Notes under the pieces: model-generated
What the model was told of the DNA's origin: nothing
The model's input: only the letters and a program-made list of their open reading frames with translations
Databases searched by the model: none
Shown: piece after piece, positions 1 to 7,129 of the stretch
Layout of the letters: each line of letters opens with the position of its first letter
How positions within the stretch are numbered: position 1 is the first letter of the stretch
DNA from: Gemmatimonadota bacterium
GTDB lineage: Bacteria > Gemmatimonadota > Gemmatimonadetes > Gemmatimonadales > GWC2-71-9
NCBI GenBank assembly: GCA_003222235.1
Contig: QHVD01000227.1
Location: 1-8,517, forward strand
Length of the DNA stretch: 8,517 nt
Reading direction: 5' to 3'
Program-made: the position numbers and the translations under genes

Positions 1-100
1 GGCCGTCGGCCATGGCGGCCAGGAATGCGATGGTGACGATCGGCTCGTGGTCGGTTTCGTTCATTGTCGCGATCCATGACGTGGGCTGGGGCCGCGTCAT
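1..100 (-). CDS. N-terminal fragment of a small protein, possibly TerB/DUF533-like (cut by window edge)
   Basis: The reading frame is open from an ATG at 100 to the window edge, 33 codons. A second in-frame ATG at 64 gives MNETDHEPIVTIAFLAAMADG. The pattern IVTIAFLAAMADG resembles the first helix of TerB-like or DUF533-type helical proteins, in which a hydrophobic helix ends in an Ala-Asp-Gly turn that binds metal. With only about 21-33 residues the family assignment is a hint. ATG 100 has a well-placed AGGTGA 6 nt upstream; ATG 64 fits the usual short N-terminus of such proteins better. Spacing of 6 nt from the second DUF2723 stop suggests the same operon. Confidence 0.4.
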   Translation of the reverse strand, partial: MTRPQPTSWIATMNETDHEPIVTIAFLAAMADG

Positions 101-106
101 GCGCCC

Positions 107-112
107 TCACCT
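107..112 (-). promoter_or_regulatory. Shine-Dalgarno AGGTGA for the downstream small gene
   Basis: AGGTGA on the minus strand matches the anti-Shine-Dalgarno core and stands 6 nt before the ATG at 100. The same bases make up the last codon and TGA stop of the second DUF2723 gene, so the two genes are probably translationally coupled. It is the only good ribosome site I find in this window, and it favours ATG 100 over ATG 64 for the next gene. Confidence 0.6.
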
Positions 113-2458
113 TTCCAGCGCCGGCACGACCCCCCAGCTCGTGTTCTTGAAGATCGAATCCGCGACCGCCGTCGCCCTGGCTGCGGTCTGCGGCTCCTTG
201 TCCTTCAGCGCCTGCGCCAGCGCCTGATACACCAGGCCGTAGGTCGCGAGAATCCCCTCCGAGGGCCGGTCCACCCAGCCGCGCGGCCGGCGGCGCGCCG
301 CGGTGTCGCTGTGATAGACCTGGAACGCGAGCGTCTCGGTGCGAGGGACGTTGACGAAGCCGAGCCCCGGGAGCGGTTTGATGCTGTCCGATGGCGCCAG
401 CGTCTGGCCGTGCAGCTTGCGCACAAATCCCTGGCCCTCGAGGTATGCGGTCAACCCGAACTGGTCGGCGTACGTGCCGACGGTGCGGGAGTAGTAGATC
501 GGCCGCTTGCCCGTCTGGTCCTTGATCGCCTGCAGAACGATCACGTCCGCCCGCTCCAGATACTGCCGGCCGAGCTGCTGCGGGTCGAGGGCGACGACGA
601 CGCCCGCCACGTTCACGCTCGTCTTCTTGTCGAGGAAGTACACCGGCTGCAGCGAGTCGAGCTGCGGGTCCGTCCAGCTGAGCATCTTGCCGGTGGGCTT
701 GGTCCACTCGCGCCCGCGGTAGATCGCGGGCGCCCTGTCGGCCTCGAAGGGGTAGACCGGCCGCCGCTGCAGCTGGCGCAGGTACCAGTCGGTATTGGCG
801 AGGGACAGGTTCAGCACCGTCACGTCCTTGCGGATGCCCTCGACCTCCTGCGCGTACCATAGCGGGAAGGTGTCGTTGTCGCCCGCGGTGACGAGGATCC
901 CGTACGGCTCGACGGACTGCAGCACGTCGAAGGCAAAGTCGCGCGCCAGCGTCTCGCCCCGCCGCGAAGCGGTGAGGTGGTTGCCGGCAAGCGGGATGAG
1001 CGCGATGGCGAGCAGCGGGGTCGCGGCGAGCCAGCGCCGTGCCGGGTTGGGGTCGCGCTCCTCCAGCCACTCGCTGACCCACTCCATCAGCGTGGCGAGC
1101 CCCATTCCGACCCACACGCCCCACAGCGCGAACGACGCGATGAAGAAATAGTCACGCTCGCGCACCTCGCGCGGCAGCTGCGAGTGCTCGAGCATCTGCG
1201 AGTAGCCGTACTTGAAGTTCAGGTAGAAGATGAGGAGCAGGGTGAAGGTCGCCATGAGCGAGGTCATGGCGAGCGCGGTGCGGCGATCGGCTTTCCAATG
1301 ACGCCAGGCGCCAAGGACGCCGAGCGCGCCGAAGATCACGGCCAGCGCATGCTGCAGGCTCGCCGGCCAGTCCCGCCCCCATTGCCAGGTGAAGTACTGA
1401 ATCCACATGCCGAGCTGCGCCGCGAGGGTCGCTTGGCGCTGCCACACCGGCGGCTTGCCGTACTGCTGGCGTGTGAGCACGTCCCAGAGCGCCTGCCGCG
1501 TGGTCGGCTCGCCCTCGTTGATCGGCGGGAAGTGGGCGGCGCGGATCGGCAAGAAGAGATAGACCGAGACTCCGACCACCGCCACGCCCAGCAGGGCGAG
1601 CGCGAAGTCGGCGTTCTTGGCATAGAACAGGGCCCATCCGAGGGCGGCGAGGAACAGGACTACCGCGAAGATCAGCGGTGCGGCGCTCTCGAGCCCCGTC
1701 GCCGCGATCATCGCGTACACGCTGCAGAACACGAACCACTGCGACCACTCGATGTTCCGCGACTGGGGATCGGCGGGGCGCTGTCCCTTGAGGGGCGGGA
1801 ACAGGAGCAGGGCCACCACCGGCCCCACGAGGACGCCCATCATGTGGTTCGTGGCGGTGAGGGCGAGCAGGTACACGATCATGAGGAGGTGGTGGTCGTG
1901 CGCCTCGCCCGGGGGCTGGTCGTCCCAGCGCACGATCAGCCACAACACCAGCGCGATCGAGAGCAGGGACAACGTGTACACCTTCTCATTCACCACCGAC
2001 TGGTTCCACACGGTGAACGCGGTGGCCGAGACGGTCGCGCCCGCAAGCGCCGCGAGGCGCCGCGGCCACCGCGCCGGCACCCAGGCGCGCATCCAGCGCT
2101 CCCCCACGAGGAACCAGCACGCCGCGGCGATCGCGCTCGTCGTCGCGGCGAGCAGATTGATCCGCATCGCGTACCCGGCGGCGAGGGGCAACAAGCCCCA
2201 GGTGTGGGCGATCAGCGTGAACAGCGGGTTGCCGGGCGGATGCGGGATGCCGAGCACGTAGGCCGCGGCGATGTATTCGGACGTGTCCCAGAACTGGGTC
2301 GTCGGGGCGAGCGTGAGCACGTACAGCACGAAGGCGCCGAGCGTGACGCACGCCGCCATCACGTAGGGCGGGCGCTCGGGCGTTTCGTCGACCGCAGGGG
2401 CAGAGGAGACGATCCGCTCGGTCATCTGGGCTTTCACCGCTGGCTGGGCGTGGCTCAT
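107..2458 (-). CDS. DUF2723 / TMEM260-like multi-pass membrane protein, copy 2 (putative GT-C glycosyltransferase)
   Basis: This 783-residue paralogue of the preceding gene starts 17 nt after it. It shares LAPTTQFWDTSEYI (D58, E61), GIPHPPGNPLF, AFTVWNQSVVNEKVYT at 147-162, LTATNHMMGVL at 200-210, EVRERDYFFIASFALWG at 431-447 and GDNDTFPLWYAQEVEG at 526-541, with long matching stretches in the soluble C-terminal half. It differs by about 52 extra residues between the NHMMGVL and LPIRA motifs (roughly 213-304), which add hydrophobic stretches near 240-256, 260-280 and 284-304, and by an N-terminus longer by about 13 residues. The C-terminal domain may be periplasmic and bind the acceptor; this is inference. 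The ATG at 2458 is used; ATG at residue 12 is an alternative, and neither has a clear Shine-Dalgarno sequence. Two short stretches are identical at the DNA level between copies (24 and 26 nt), in strongly conserved motifs. The stop TGA forms part of the ribosome site of the next gene. Confidence 0.85.
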   Translation of the reverse strand: MSHAQPAVKAQMTERIVSSAPAVDETPERPPYVMAACVTLGAFVLYVLTLAPTTQFWDTSEYIAAAYVLGIPHPPGNPLFTLIAHTWGLLPLAAGYAMRINLLAATTSAIAAACWFLVGERWMRAWVPARWPRRLAALAGATVSATAFTVWNQSVVNEKVYTLSLLSIALVLWLIVRWDDQPPGEAHDHHLLMIVYLLALTATNHMMGVLVGPVVALLLFPPLKGQRPADPQSRNIEWSQWFVFCSVYAMIAATGLESAAPLIFAVVLFLAALGWALFYAKNADFALALLGVAVVGVSVYLFLPIRAAHFPPINEGEPTTRQALWDVLTRQQYGKPPVWQRQATLAAQLGMWIQYFTWQWGRDWPASLQHALAVIFGALGVLGAWRHWKADRRTALAMTSLMATFTLLLIFYLNFKYGYSQMLEHSQLPREVRERDYFFIASFALWGVWVGMGLATLMEWVSEWLEERDPNPARRWLAATPLLAIALIPLAGNHLTASRRGETLARDFAFDVLQSVEPYGILVTAGDNDTFPLWYAQEVEGIRKDVTVLNLSLANTDWYLRQLQRRPVYPFEADRAPAIYRGREWTKPTGKMLSWTDPQLDSLQPVYFLDKKTSVNVAGVVVALDPQQLGRQYLERADVIVLQAIKDQTGKRPIYYSRTVGTYADQFGLTAYLEGQGFVRKLHGQTLAPSDSIKPLPGLGFVNVPRTETLAFQVYHSDTAARRRPRGWVDRPSEGILATYGLVYQALAQALKDKEPQTAARATAVADSIFKNTSWGVVPALER

Positions 2459-2475
2459 GTGGGTTGGGTGCGAGG

Positions 2476-4683
2476 TCAGTTACGGATCGCGCGCCGGTCG
2501 GTCTGCAGGGCATAGGTCGTGTTCGCCAGGATCGCGTCGCGCAGCTCGACCGCTCGGCTCGCCAGCGCCGGCTCCTGCTCGTGGAGCGCGGCGGCGATTG
2601 TGTCATAAACGAAGACGTACCCCAGGAGGCTGTTCTCGGACGGTACGTCCACCCAGCCGCGAGGCCGCGGTCGAGCTGCCGTCGCGCCGCCCCCATATAC
2701 ACCGAACGCCAGCGCCTTTGACCGCGGCACGTTCACGAAGCCGCGCCCTTCTACCAGCCGGACGCTGTCGCTCAGCGCAACAGGGCGGGGCACCACACGG
2801 CGCACCAGCCCTTCCCCCACGAGGTAGGGGGAAAGCCCTAGCTGGTCGGGGTAACCGCCCGTAGACGTGGAAAAATAGACGGGACGCGTCCCGAGCTGAT
2901 CCTTGATGATCTGGAGGACCGCCAGGTCGGAGCGTAACAGATACGGGCGCCTCAGCACGCCGGGATCGAGCGCGACTTGGATGGAGCCGAGGCGCGCCGT
3001 GGCCGGTTGGGGAAGGGGGACGTACTCTGGGAGCGTGTCGGCGACGTCGCCGAGGTAGAACCGGCTCATCCACGGCCTGGTCGGGCGTGGCCAGCTCCGT
3101 CCGCGATACAGCGCCGGCGCCGCGCCGGCGTCGAACGTGGGCGGGGCTCGGCGCTGCAACTGGCGCAGGTACCAGTCGGTATTCGCGAGCGACAGTACCA
3201 GCACGCTCACGTCCCGCCGGACGCCCTCAACTTCCTGCGCATACCACAGCGGAAACGTGTCGTTGTCGCCCGCCGTGACCACGAGTGCGTACGGATCCAC
3301 CGATTGCAGCACGTCTCGCGCGTAATCGCGCGCCATTGTCTCCCCCGCCCGCGACGCCGTGAGCCGGTTGCCGATCAAGGGCACGAGCGCGACCAGCAGG
3401 ACCGGGGCGCAGAGCGCCCAGCGGCGCGTGGCGACCGCCTGGTGCGCGAGGCTGCCCGCGAGCCATTCCATCACGGCCGCCAGTCCCATCCCGGCCCAGA
3501 TCCCCCACACCGCGAAGGAGGCGATGAAGAAGTAGTCGCGCTCACGAACCTCGTGCTCGAGGCGGGGACTAGGGAAGACCTGGGAGTAGCCCCACCGGAA
3601 GTTGAGATAGAAGACGAGGGCCACCGTCAGGGTGACGACGAGCGTCGTCATCGCCAGCGCGGCGCGGCGGTCCGCACGCCAGTGGCGCCGGGCGCCGGCC
3701 AGCCCGAGGGTCGCAAACAGCACCGCCAGGGCGCGCTGCACCCCGCCGAGCCAGTCATGGCCGAACTGCCAGGTGAAGTACTGCACGTAGTTGAGCAGCT
3801 GCTGCCCGTACAGTGCCAACGTATGGCCCGGATTGTCCGGACCGGGCGGGTACATCGGGTTGTCGAAGATCGACGGCTTGCCGAATTGCTCGCGCGTGAG
3901 CACGGCGTGGAGCGCCGCCCACGACGTCGGCTCACCTTCGTTGAGATACGGGTCGAAGTGCGCGCGGATCGGCATGAAGAGGTCGACGCTCGTGCCGACG
4001 GCGGCCACGAGCGCGGCCGCGACCAGGAAGCGCGGACGGGTGAGGGCGCGAGGATCGGTCGCCAGGACGTAGGCGAGCACGGCGGGAGCCGCCAGCACGC
4101 CCATCAGGTGGTTCGTCGCCGTGAGCGCGAGCAGGTAGACGATGAGCACCAGGTAGCGGTCGCGCCGCGCATCCGCCGGCTGGTCCGCCCACCGGATCAC
4201 GAGCCAGAGGACGAGGGCAATCGTCAGCACGCTCACCGTGTAGACCTTTTCGTTCACGACCGACTGGTTCCACACGGTGAACGCCGTGGCGCCGACCAGG
4301 GCGCCCGCGGCCGCGGCCGCGCGGCGTGCCCAGCGGGGTGACGCGACGGCGCCGAGCCACCGGTCGGCGATGAGGAACCACAACCCCGCCGCGGCGGCGC
4401 TCGTCCCGGCGGCGAAGAGGTTGATGCGTCGCGCGTAATCGGCGCCCAGCGGCAGGAGTCCCCACGCGTGCGCCAGGATCACGAACAGCGGACTCCCCGG
4501 CGGATGGGGGATGCCGAGCGCGTGCGCGGCGGTGATGTACTCGGGTGCGTCCCAGAACTGCGTCGTGGGCGCGAGGGTCGCCACGTACAGGAGCAGCGCG
4601 CCCAGCGTAACGAGCAAGGCGAGCGGATAAGGAGGGCGCTCGCCGCCGGGGGACCTCGGGAGTTGGTCGGGCATCCTCGTCAT
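2476..4683 (-). CDS. DUF2723 / TMEM260-like multi-pass membrane protein, copy 1 (putative GT-C glycosyltransferase)
   Basis: The 735-residue protein has about nine to eleven hydrophobic segments in residues 20-440 and a soluble C-terminal half of about 290 residues. The N-terminal signature is LAPTTQFWDAPEYI (D45, E48) followed by GIPHPPGSPLF, the pattern of DUF2723. Acidic residues in the first extramembrane loop are typical of GT-C enzymes that use lipid-linked sugars. Human TMEM260 of this family is a protein O-mannosyltransferase; a similar job here is inferred, not shown. Other conserved blocks are AFTVWNQSVVNEKVYT at 134-149, LTATNHLMGVL at 187-197, EVRERDYFFIASFAVWG at 378-394 and GDNDTFPLWYAQEVEG at 472-487. 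The ATG 4 nt after purH was chosen; a second ATG lies at residue 4. The product is closely related to the next gene but has about 13 extra residues near 272-290 and lacks two predicted membrane segments found there. Substrate and sugar are unknown. Confidence 0.85.
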   Translation of the reverse strand: MTRMPDQLPRSPGGERPPYPLALLVTLGALLLYVATLAPTTQFWDAPEYITAAHALGIPHPPGSPLFVILAHAWGLLPLGADYARRINLFAAGTSAAAAGLWFLIADRWLGAVASPRWARRAAAAAGALVGATAFTVWNQSVVNEKVYTVSVLTIALVLWLVIRWADQPADARRDRYLVLIVYLLALTATNHLMGVLAAPAVLAYVLATDPRALTRPRFLVAAALVAAVGTSVDLFMPIRAHFDPYLNEGEPTSWAALHAVLTREQFGKPSIFDNPMYPPGPDNPGHTLALYGQQLLNYVQYFTWQFGHDWLGGVQRALAVLFATLGLAGARRHWRADRRAALAMTTLVVTLTVALVFYLNFRWGYSQVFPSPRLEHEVRERDYFFIASFAVWGIWAGMGLAAVMEWLAGSLAHQAVATRRWALCAPVLLVALVPLIGNRLTASRAGETMARDYARDVLQSVDPYALVVTAGDNDTFPLWYAQEVEGVRRDVSVLVLSLANTDWYLRQLQRRAPPTFDAGAAPALYRGRSWPRPTRPWMSRFYLGDVADTLPEYVPLPQPATARLGSIQVALDPGVLRRPYLLRSDLAVLQIIKDQLGTRPVYFSTSTGGYPDQLGLSPYLVGEGLVRRVVPRPVALSDSVRLVEGRGFVNVPRSKALAFGVYGGGATAARPRPRGWVDVPSENSLLGYVFVYDTIAAALHEQEPALASRAVELRDAILANTTYALQTDRRAIRN

Positions 4684-4687
4684 GTGG

Positions 4688-6352
4688 TCAGTGCCGGAAC
4701 TGTCGCACGCCGGTGAGCACCATCGCGACTCCGTGCCGATCGGCGGCGGCGATTACCTCGGCGTCCTTCACCGAGCCCCCCGGCTGGATGATGGCGCGCA
4801 CACCCGCGCACGCCGCTTCTTCTACCCCGTCGGGGAACGGAAAGAACGCGTCCGAAGCTAACACCGCGCCCGCCGGATCGTGGCCCTGCTGGCGGGCTTT
4901 GTGCACCGCCAGGAACGACGCGTCCACCCGGGACATCTGCCCGGCGCCGATGCCGATCGCCGCCTCGTCGCGGGCGATGAGGATGGCGTTGGACTTGACC
5001 GCCCCCACGGCCGCCCACGCGAAGCGGAGATCGCGCCACTCCTCCGCGGTGGGAGGGGGGGCGCGCCGGGTCGCGACGTTCCAGGCCTTCTCGTCCGAGG
5101 CCGCCGCCGGGCGGGAGCGCTCCTGCACCAGGAAGCCGCCCCGGATTCGCTTGAAGTCCCACCCCGGCGCGTCGAGGTCGGGGGCGAGCCGGATGACGCG
5201 CAGGCCTTTCTTTTCGCGCAGCACCGCGAGCGCGTCGTCCGGGAACGCGGGGGCGACGACGACTTCGACGAACAGGTCCCGCATCGCCGCGGCTGCGGCG
5301 CGATCGAGCCCCGAGTTGAACGCGATCACGGAGCCGAAAGCCGACGTACGGTCGGTCGCGAGCGCGCGCTCGTACGCCTCGCCGGGCCCGCGGCCCAGCG
5401 CGATGCCGCACGGCGTGGTGTGCTTGACGATCGCGCACGCCGCGCGGTCCGCACCGCACCACGGCGCCACGGCGCCGAGCGCGGCGTCCACGTCGAGGAG
5501 ATTGTTGAACGACAGCTCCTTGCCGTGCAGCTGCTCGAGCTCGCGGATGCCGGGCTCGTCCGCGGCGTAGAGCGCCGCGGCCTGGTGGGGGTTCTCGCCG
5601 TAGCGGAGCTCCTGGCGCCGCTCGAGCGCAAGCGTGATCCACTCGGGCCAACCGGCGGTGTCCCGGGCGAGATAGGCGTGAATCGCGGCATCGTAAGCAG
5701 CCGTGTGGGCGAACGCTTTCGCGGCGAGCTGTCGCCGCAACGCCGGTGCTGACCCCGGGCGCAAGCCCGGGGTCCCCGGGGTCAGTGTACCCGGGGTCCC
5801 CAGAGTCCCCGGGCTTGCGCCCGGGGTCAGTCTGTCCGGGGTCAGTGCCCCGGTCTTGAGCGCCTCGATCACCCGGGGATAGTCGTCCGGGTCCACGACG
5901 ACGATCACGTCCTCGTGGTTCTTCGCTGCGGAACGGAGCATCGAGGGGCCGCCGATGTCGATCTGCTCGAGCGCCTGCTCGAGGGTGGCACCCGGTCTCG
6001 CGATCGTGTCGCGGAAGGGATAGAGATTGACCGCGACGAGGTCGATCGGGGTGATGCCGTGCTGCGCGAGGGCCGTCCGGTCGCCGGGATGGGCGCGCCG
6101 CGCGAGCAGGCCGCCGTGCACTTTGGGGTGCAACGTCTTGACCCGGCCGTCCATGATCTCGGGGAAGCCCGTGACCTGCTCGATCGGAATCACCGGCACT
6201 CCCTCCTTGCGGAGCGCGTCGGCGGTTCCCCCGGTGGATACGATCTCCCAACCCAGACCGGTGAGCGCGCGGGCGAACTCGACGATTCCGCGCTTGTCCG
6301 AGACCGAAAGGAGGGCTCTCACCGGGTGGCGCGAGGCGTTCCATGACGCCAT
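4688..6352 (-). CDS. purH: Bifunctional AICAR formyltransferase / IMP cyclohydrolase
   Basis: PurH catalyses the last two steps to IMP: formylation of AICAR with 10-formyl-THF, then ring closure. At 554 residues it is somewhat longer than the usual 510-530. The N-terminal cyclohydrolase (MGS-like) domain starts at RALLSVSDKRGIVEFA and has STGGTADAL at 39-47, GRVKTLHPKVHGGLL at 69-83 and NLYPF at 109-113. The transformylase domain has RYGENPHQAAALY at 250-262, FNNLLDVDAA at 282-291, the catalytic K310-H311 in VKHTTPCG, KSNAI at 453-457 and IGIGAGQMSRVDA at 466-478; it ends VLTGVRQFRH. Residues about 170-203, rich in Thr, Pro and Gly, are encoded by an inserted repeat and explain the extra length. 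The ATG at 6352 lies in an inverted repeat; a GTG at residue 11 (MRALLSVSDK) would also give a family-like N-terminus. Neither has a clear Shine-Dalgarno sequence. The first DUF2723 gene starts 4 nt after the stop. Confidence 0.95.
   Translation of the reverse strand: MASWNASRHPVRALLSVSDKRGIVEFARALTGLGWEIVSTGGTADALRKEGVPVIPIEQVTGFPEIMDGRVKTLHPKVHGGLLARRAHPGDRTALAQHGITPIDLVAVNLYPFRDTIARPGATLEQALEQIDIGGPSMLRSAAKNHEDVIVVVDPDDYPRVIEALKTGALTPDRLTPGASPGTLGTPGTLTPGTPGLRPGSAPALRRQLAAKAFAHTAAYDAAIHAYLARDTAGWPEWITLALERRQELRYGENPHQAAALYAADEPGIRELEQLHGKELSFNNLLDVDAALGAVAPWCGADRAACAIVKHTTPCGIALGRGPGEAYERALATDRTSAFGSVIAFNSGLDRAAAAAMRDLFVEVVVAPAFPDDALAVLREKKGLRVIRLAPDLDAPGWDFKRIRGGFLVQERSRPAAASDEKAWNVATRRAPPPTAEEWRDLRFAWAAVGAVKSNAILIARDEAAIGIGAGQMSRVDASFLAVHKARQQGHDPAGAVLASDAFFPFPDGVEEAACAGVRAIIQPGGSVKDAEVIAAADRHGVAMVLTGVRQFRH
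5744..5845. repeat. GC-rich hairpin element inserted in frame within purH
   Basis: The arms 5749-5772 and 5807-5830 are a perfect 24-bp inverted repeat. Each arm is itself a hairpin: CCCCGGGC, a 4-nt loop, then GCCCGGGG; the loop reads GCAA on the plus strand in the left arm and GCAA on the minus strand in the right arm. Between and beside the arms the unit CCGGGGTCAGT recurs (5776-5786, 5821-5831, 5836-5846) with extra CCGGGGTCCC copies. Both reading direction and length keep the purH frame open, giving roughly 34 low-complexity residues (LTPGxxPG type). The sequence differs strongly from the flanking purH code, which is why I treat it as an insertion and not as family variation. I see no target-site duplication with confidence. 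Confidence 0.8.
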
Positions 6353-6451
6353 GACGCCACGTTGCCACGTTGCACAAATGCGCGCGACGTCTCTTGGAAC
6401 GTGGCGTCGTGGGACGCCTTTAGATTCCGTGGCGTCATGGGGTCGTGGAAC
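6338..6451. repeat. 25-bp imperfect inverted repeat spanning the purN-purH gap and the purH start
   Basis: The arms 6338-6362 and 6427-6451 match as reverse complements at 22 of 25 positions, with a 64-nt loop. The arms are built from the motif GTGGCGTCATGG, which also occurs in altered form in the loop (GTGGCGTCGTGGG at 6401-6413). The left arm continues into a tandem GCCACGTT pair at 6356-6371. In the minus-strand transcript, the arm 6451-6427 comes first, and the second arm contains the chosen purH ATG (6352-6350) and its upstream bases, so the folded RNA would bury the start region. It could be a regulatory hairpin or a repeat element that came to provide the purH start. Confidence 0.8.
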
Positions 6452-6458
6452 GATGTTC

Positions 6459-6473
6459 GATTCCCATGGAATC
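6459..6473. repeat. Short hairpin just downstream of purN
   Basis: GATTCC and GGAATC are separated by CAT, a 6-bp stem with a 3-nt loop beginning 2 nt after the purN stop codon. The bases that follow on the minus strand (GAACATCG) hold no T-run, so I do not call it a terminator. It may protect the purN 3' end or be chance. Confidence 0.35.
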
Positions 6474-6475
6474 GC

Positions 6476-7129
6476 TCAACCGTCACGCTCGAACCTCGGG
6501 AAAGGTTGATCGTCGATCGCGAACGCCGGCCCGCCCGCGAACAGCCGCACGGGCGTCCGCGGCACCCCCCGGCGCACGAGCTCCGTCACCACCAGCGGCA
6601 GGAGCCGATGCTCGACCTCGAGCACGCGCGCCGCGAGCGACTCGGGCGTGTCGTCCGAACGCACCGGCACAGGCCACTGCGCGATGATCAGCCCGCGGTC
6701 GTACTCCTCGTCCACGTAATGGACCGTCGCGCCCGAGAGCGTGGCCCCGCTCGCGAGCACCCGCTCGTGCACGCGCCGGCCGTACATTCCGGGGCCGCCG
6801 AAACCAGGGAGCAGCGCCGGATGGATATTAATCATGCGCAGGCGAAAACGGACGACCGCGGCGGGCGGGATCCGCTTGAGATAGCCGGCGAGGACGACCA
6901 ACTCTGCGTCGCCAAGGGCGGCGACGAGCTCCGCGGGATCGCAGGGATCGACGAGCACCGCCGTGGGCACACCGGCCGCGCTGGCGCGCTCGAGCGCTCC
7001 CGCATCGGAGCGGCTGGACACGACACGCGTCACGCGCGCGAGGGTCGAGTTGTGCAGCGCGTCGAGCACGGCCTGGAGGTTCGTGCCGCCGCCCGAGACG
7101 AGCACGGCGATCGGGGTCAGCGGTTGCAA
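6476..7129 (-). CDS. purN: Phosphoribosylglycinamide formyltransferase (GAR transformylase)
   Basis: PurN transfers a formyl group from 10-formyl-tetrahydrofolate to GAR, giving FGAR, the third step of de novo purine synthesis in the cytoplasm. The 217-residue length is typical. The phosphate-binding loop SGGGTNLQA is at 12-20. The catalytic residues are visible: N101 and H103 in INIHPALLPGF, and D144 in VDEEYDRG. T135 takes the place of the Ser seen in the E. coli enzyme. The best start is TTG at 7129, giving MQPLTPIAVLVSGGG, which places the first beta strand as in relatives. A GTG eight codons later would cut into that strand. No Shine-Dalgarno sequence is evident, and the start overlaps the end of the PPC-domain gene by 13 nt, so reinitiation is likely. 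purH follows after a 123-nt gap and uses the same folate cofactor. Confidence 0.95.
   Translation of the reverse strand: MQPLTPIAVLVSGGGTNLQAVLDALHNSTLARVTRVVSSRSDAGALERASAAGVPTAVLVDPCDPAELVAALGDAELVVLAGYLKRIPPAAVVRFRLRMINIHPALLPGFGGPGMYGRRVHERVLASGATLSGATVHYVDEEYDRGLIIAQWPVPVRSDDTPESLAARVLEVEHRLLPLVVTELVRRGVPRTPVRLFAGGPAFAIDDQPFPRFERDG

Noticed and set aside
977..2515. Long plus-strand open frame of 512 codons antisense to DUF2723 copy 2
   Set aside because: The translation is rich in Arg, Glu, Gly and His with no domain pattern, as expected from the complement of GC-rich code; the minus-strand frame has clear family motifs.
3111..3130. GC-rich inverted repeat around GCGCCGGCGC in DUF2723 copy 1
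   Set aside because: Short, within coding sequence, and explained by alternating Ala/Gly codons at high GC.
2977..4341. Plus-strand open frame of 454 codons antisense to DUF2723 copy 1
   Set aside because: Same low-complexity, Arg-rich composition, and it mirrors conserved codons of the real gene on the other strand.
5749..5846. CRISPR-like array in purH because of repeated GGGGTCAGT units
   Set aside because: Units are short, unevenly spaced, in both orientations and lie inside an intact coding frame, with no spacers of uniform length.
4680..6377. 565-codon minus-strand frame covering all of purH in another phase
   Set aside because: It is an out-of-phase reading of purH, Arg/Gly/Pro-rich and without motifs; the purH frame carries all catalytic signatures.
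6353..6475. Purine riboswitch or PurR-type site before purH
   Set aside because: The gap is explained by inverted GTGGCGTCATGG repeats; I see no purine aptamer core or recognisable PurR box.
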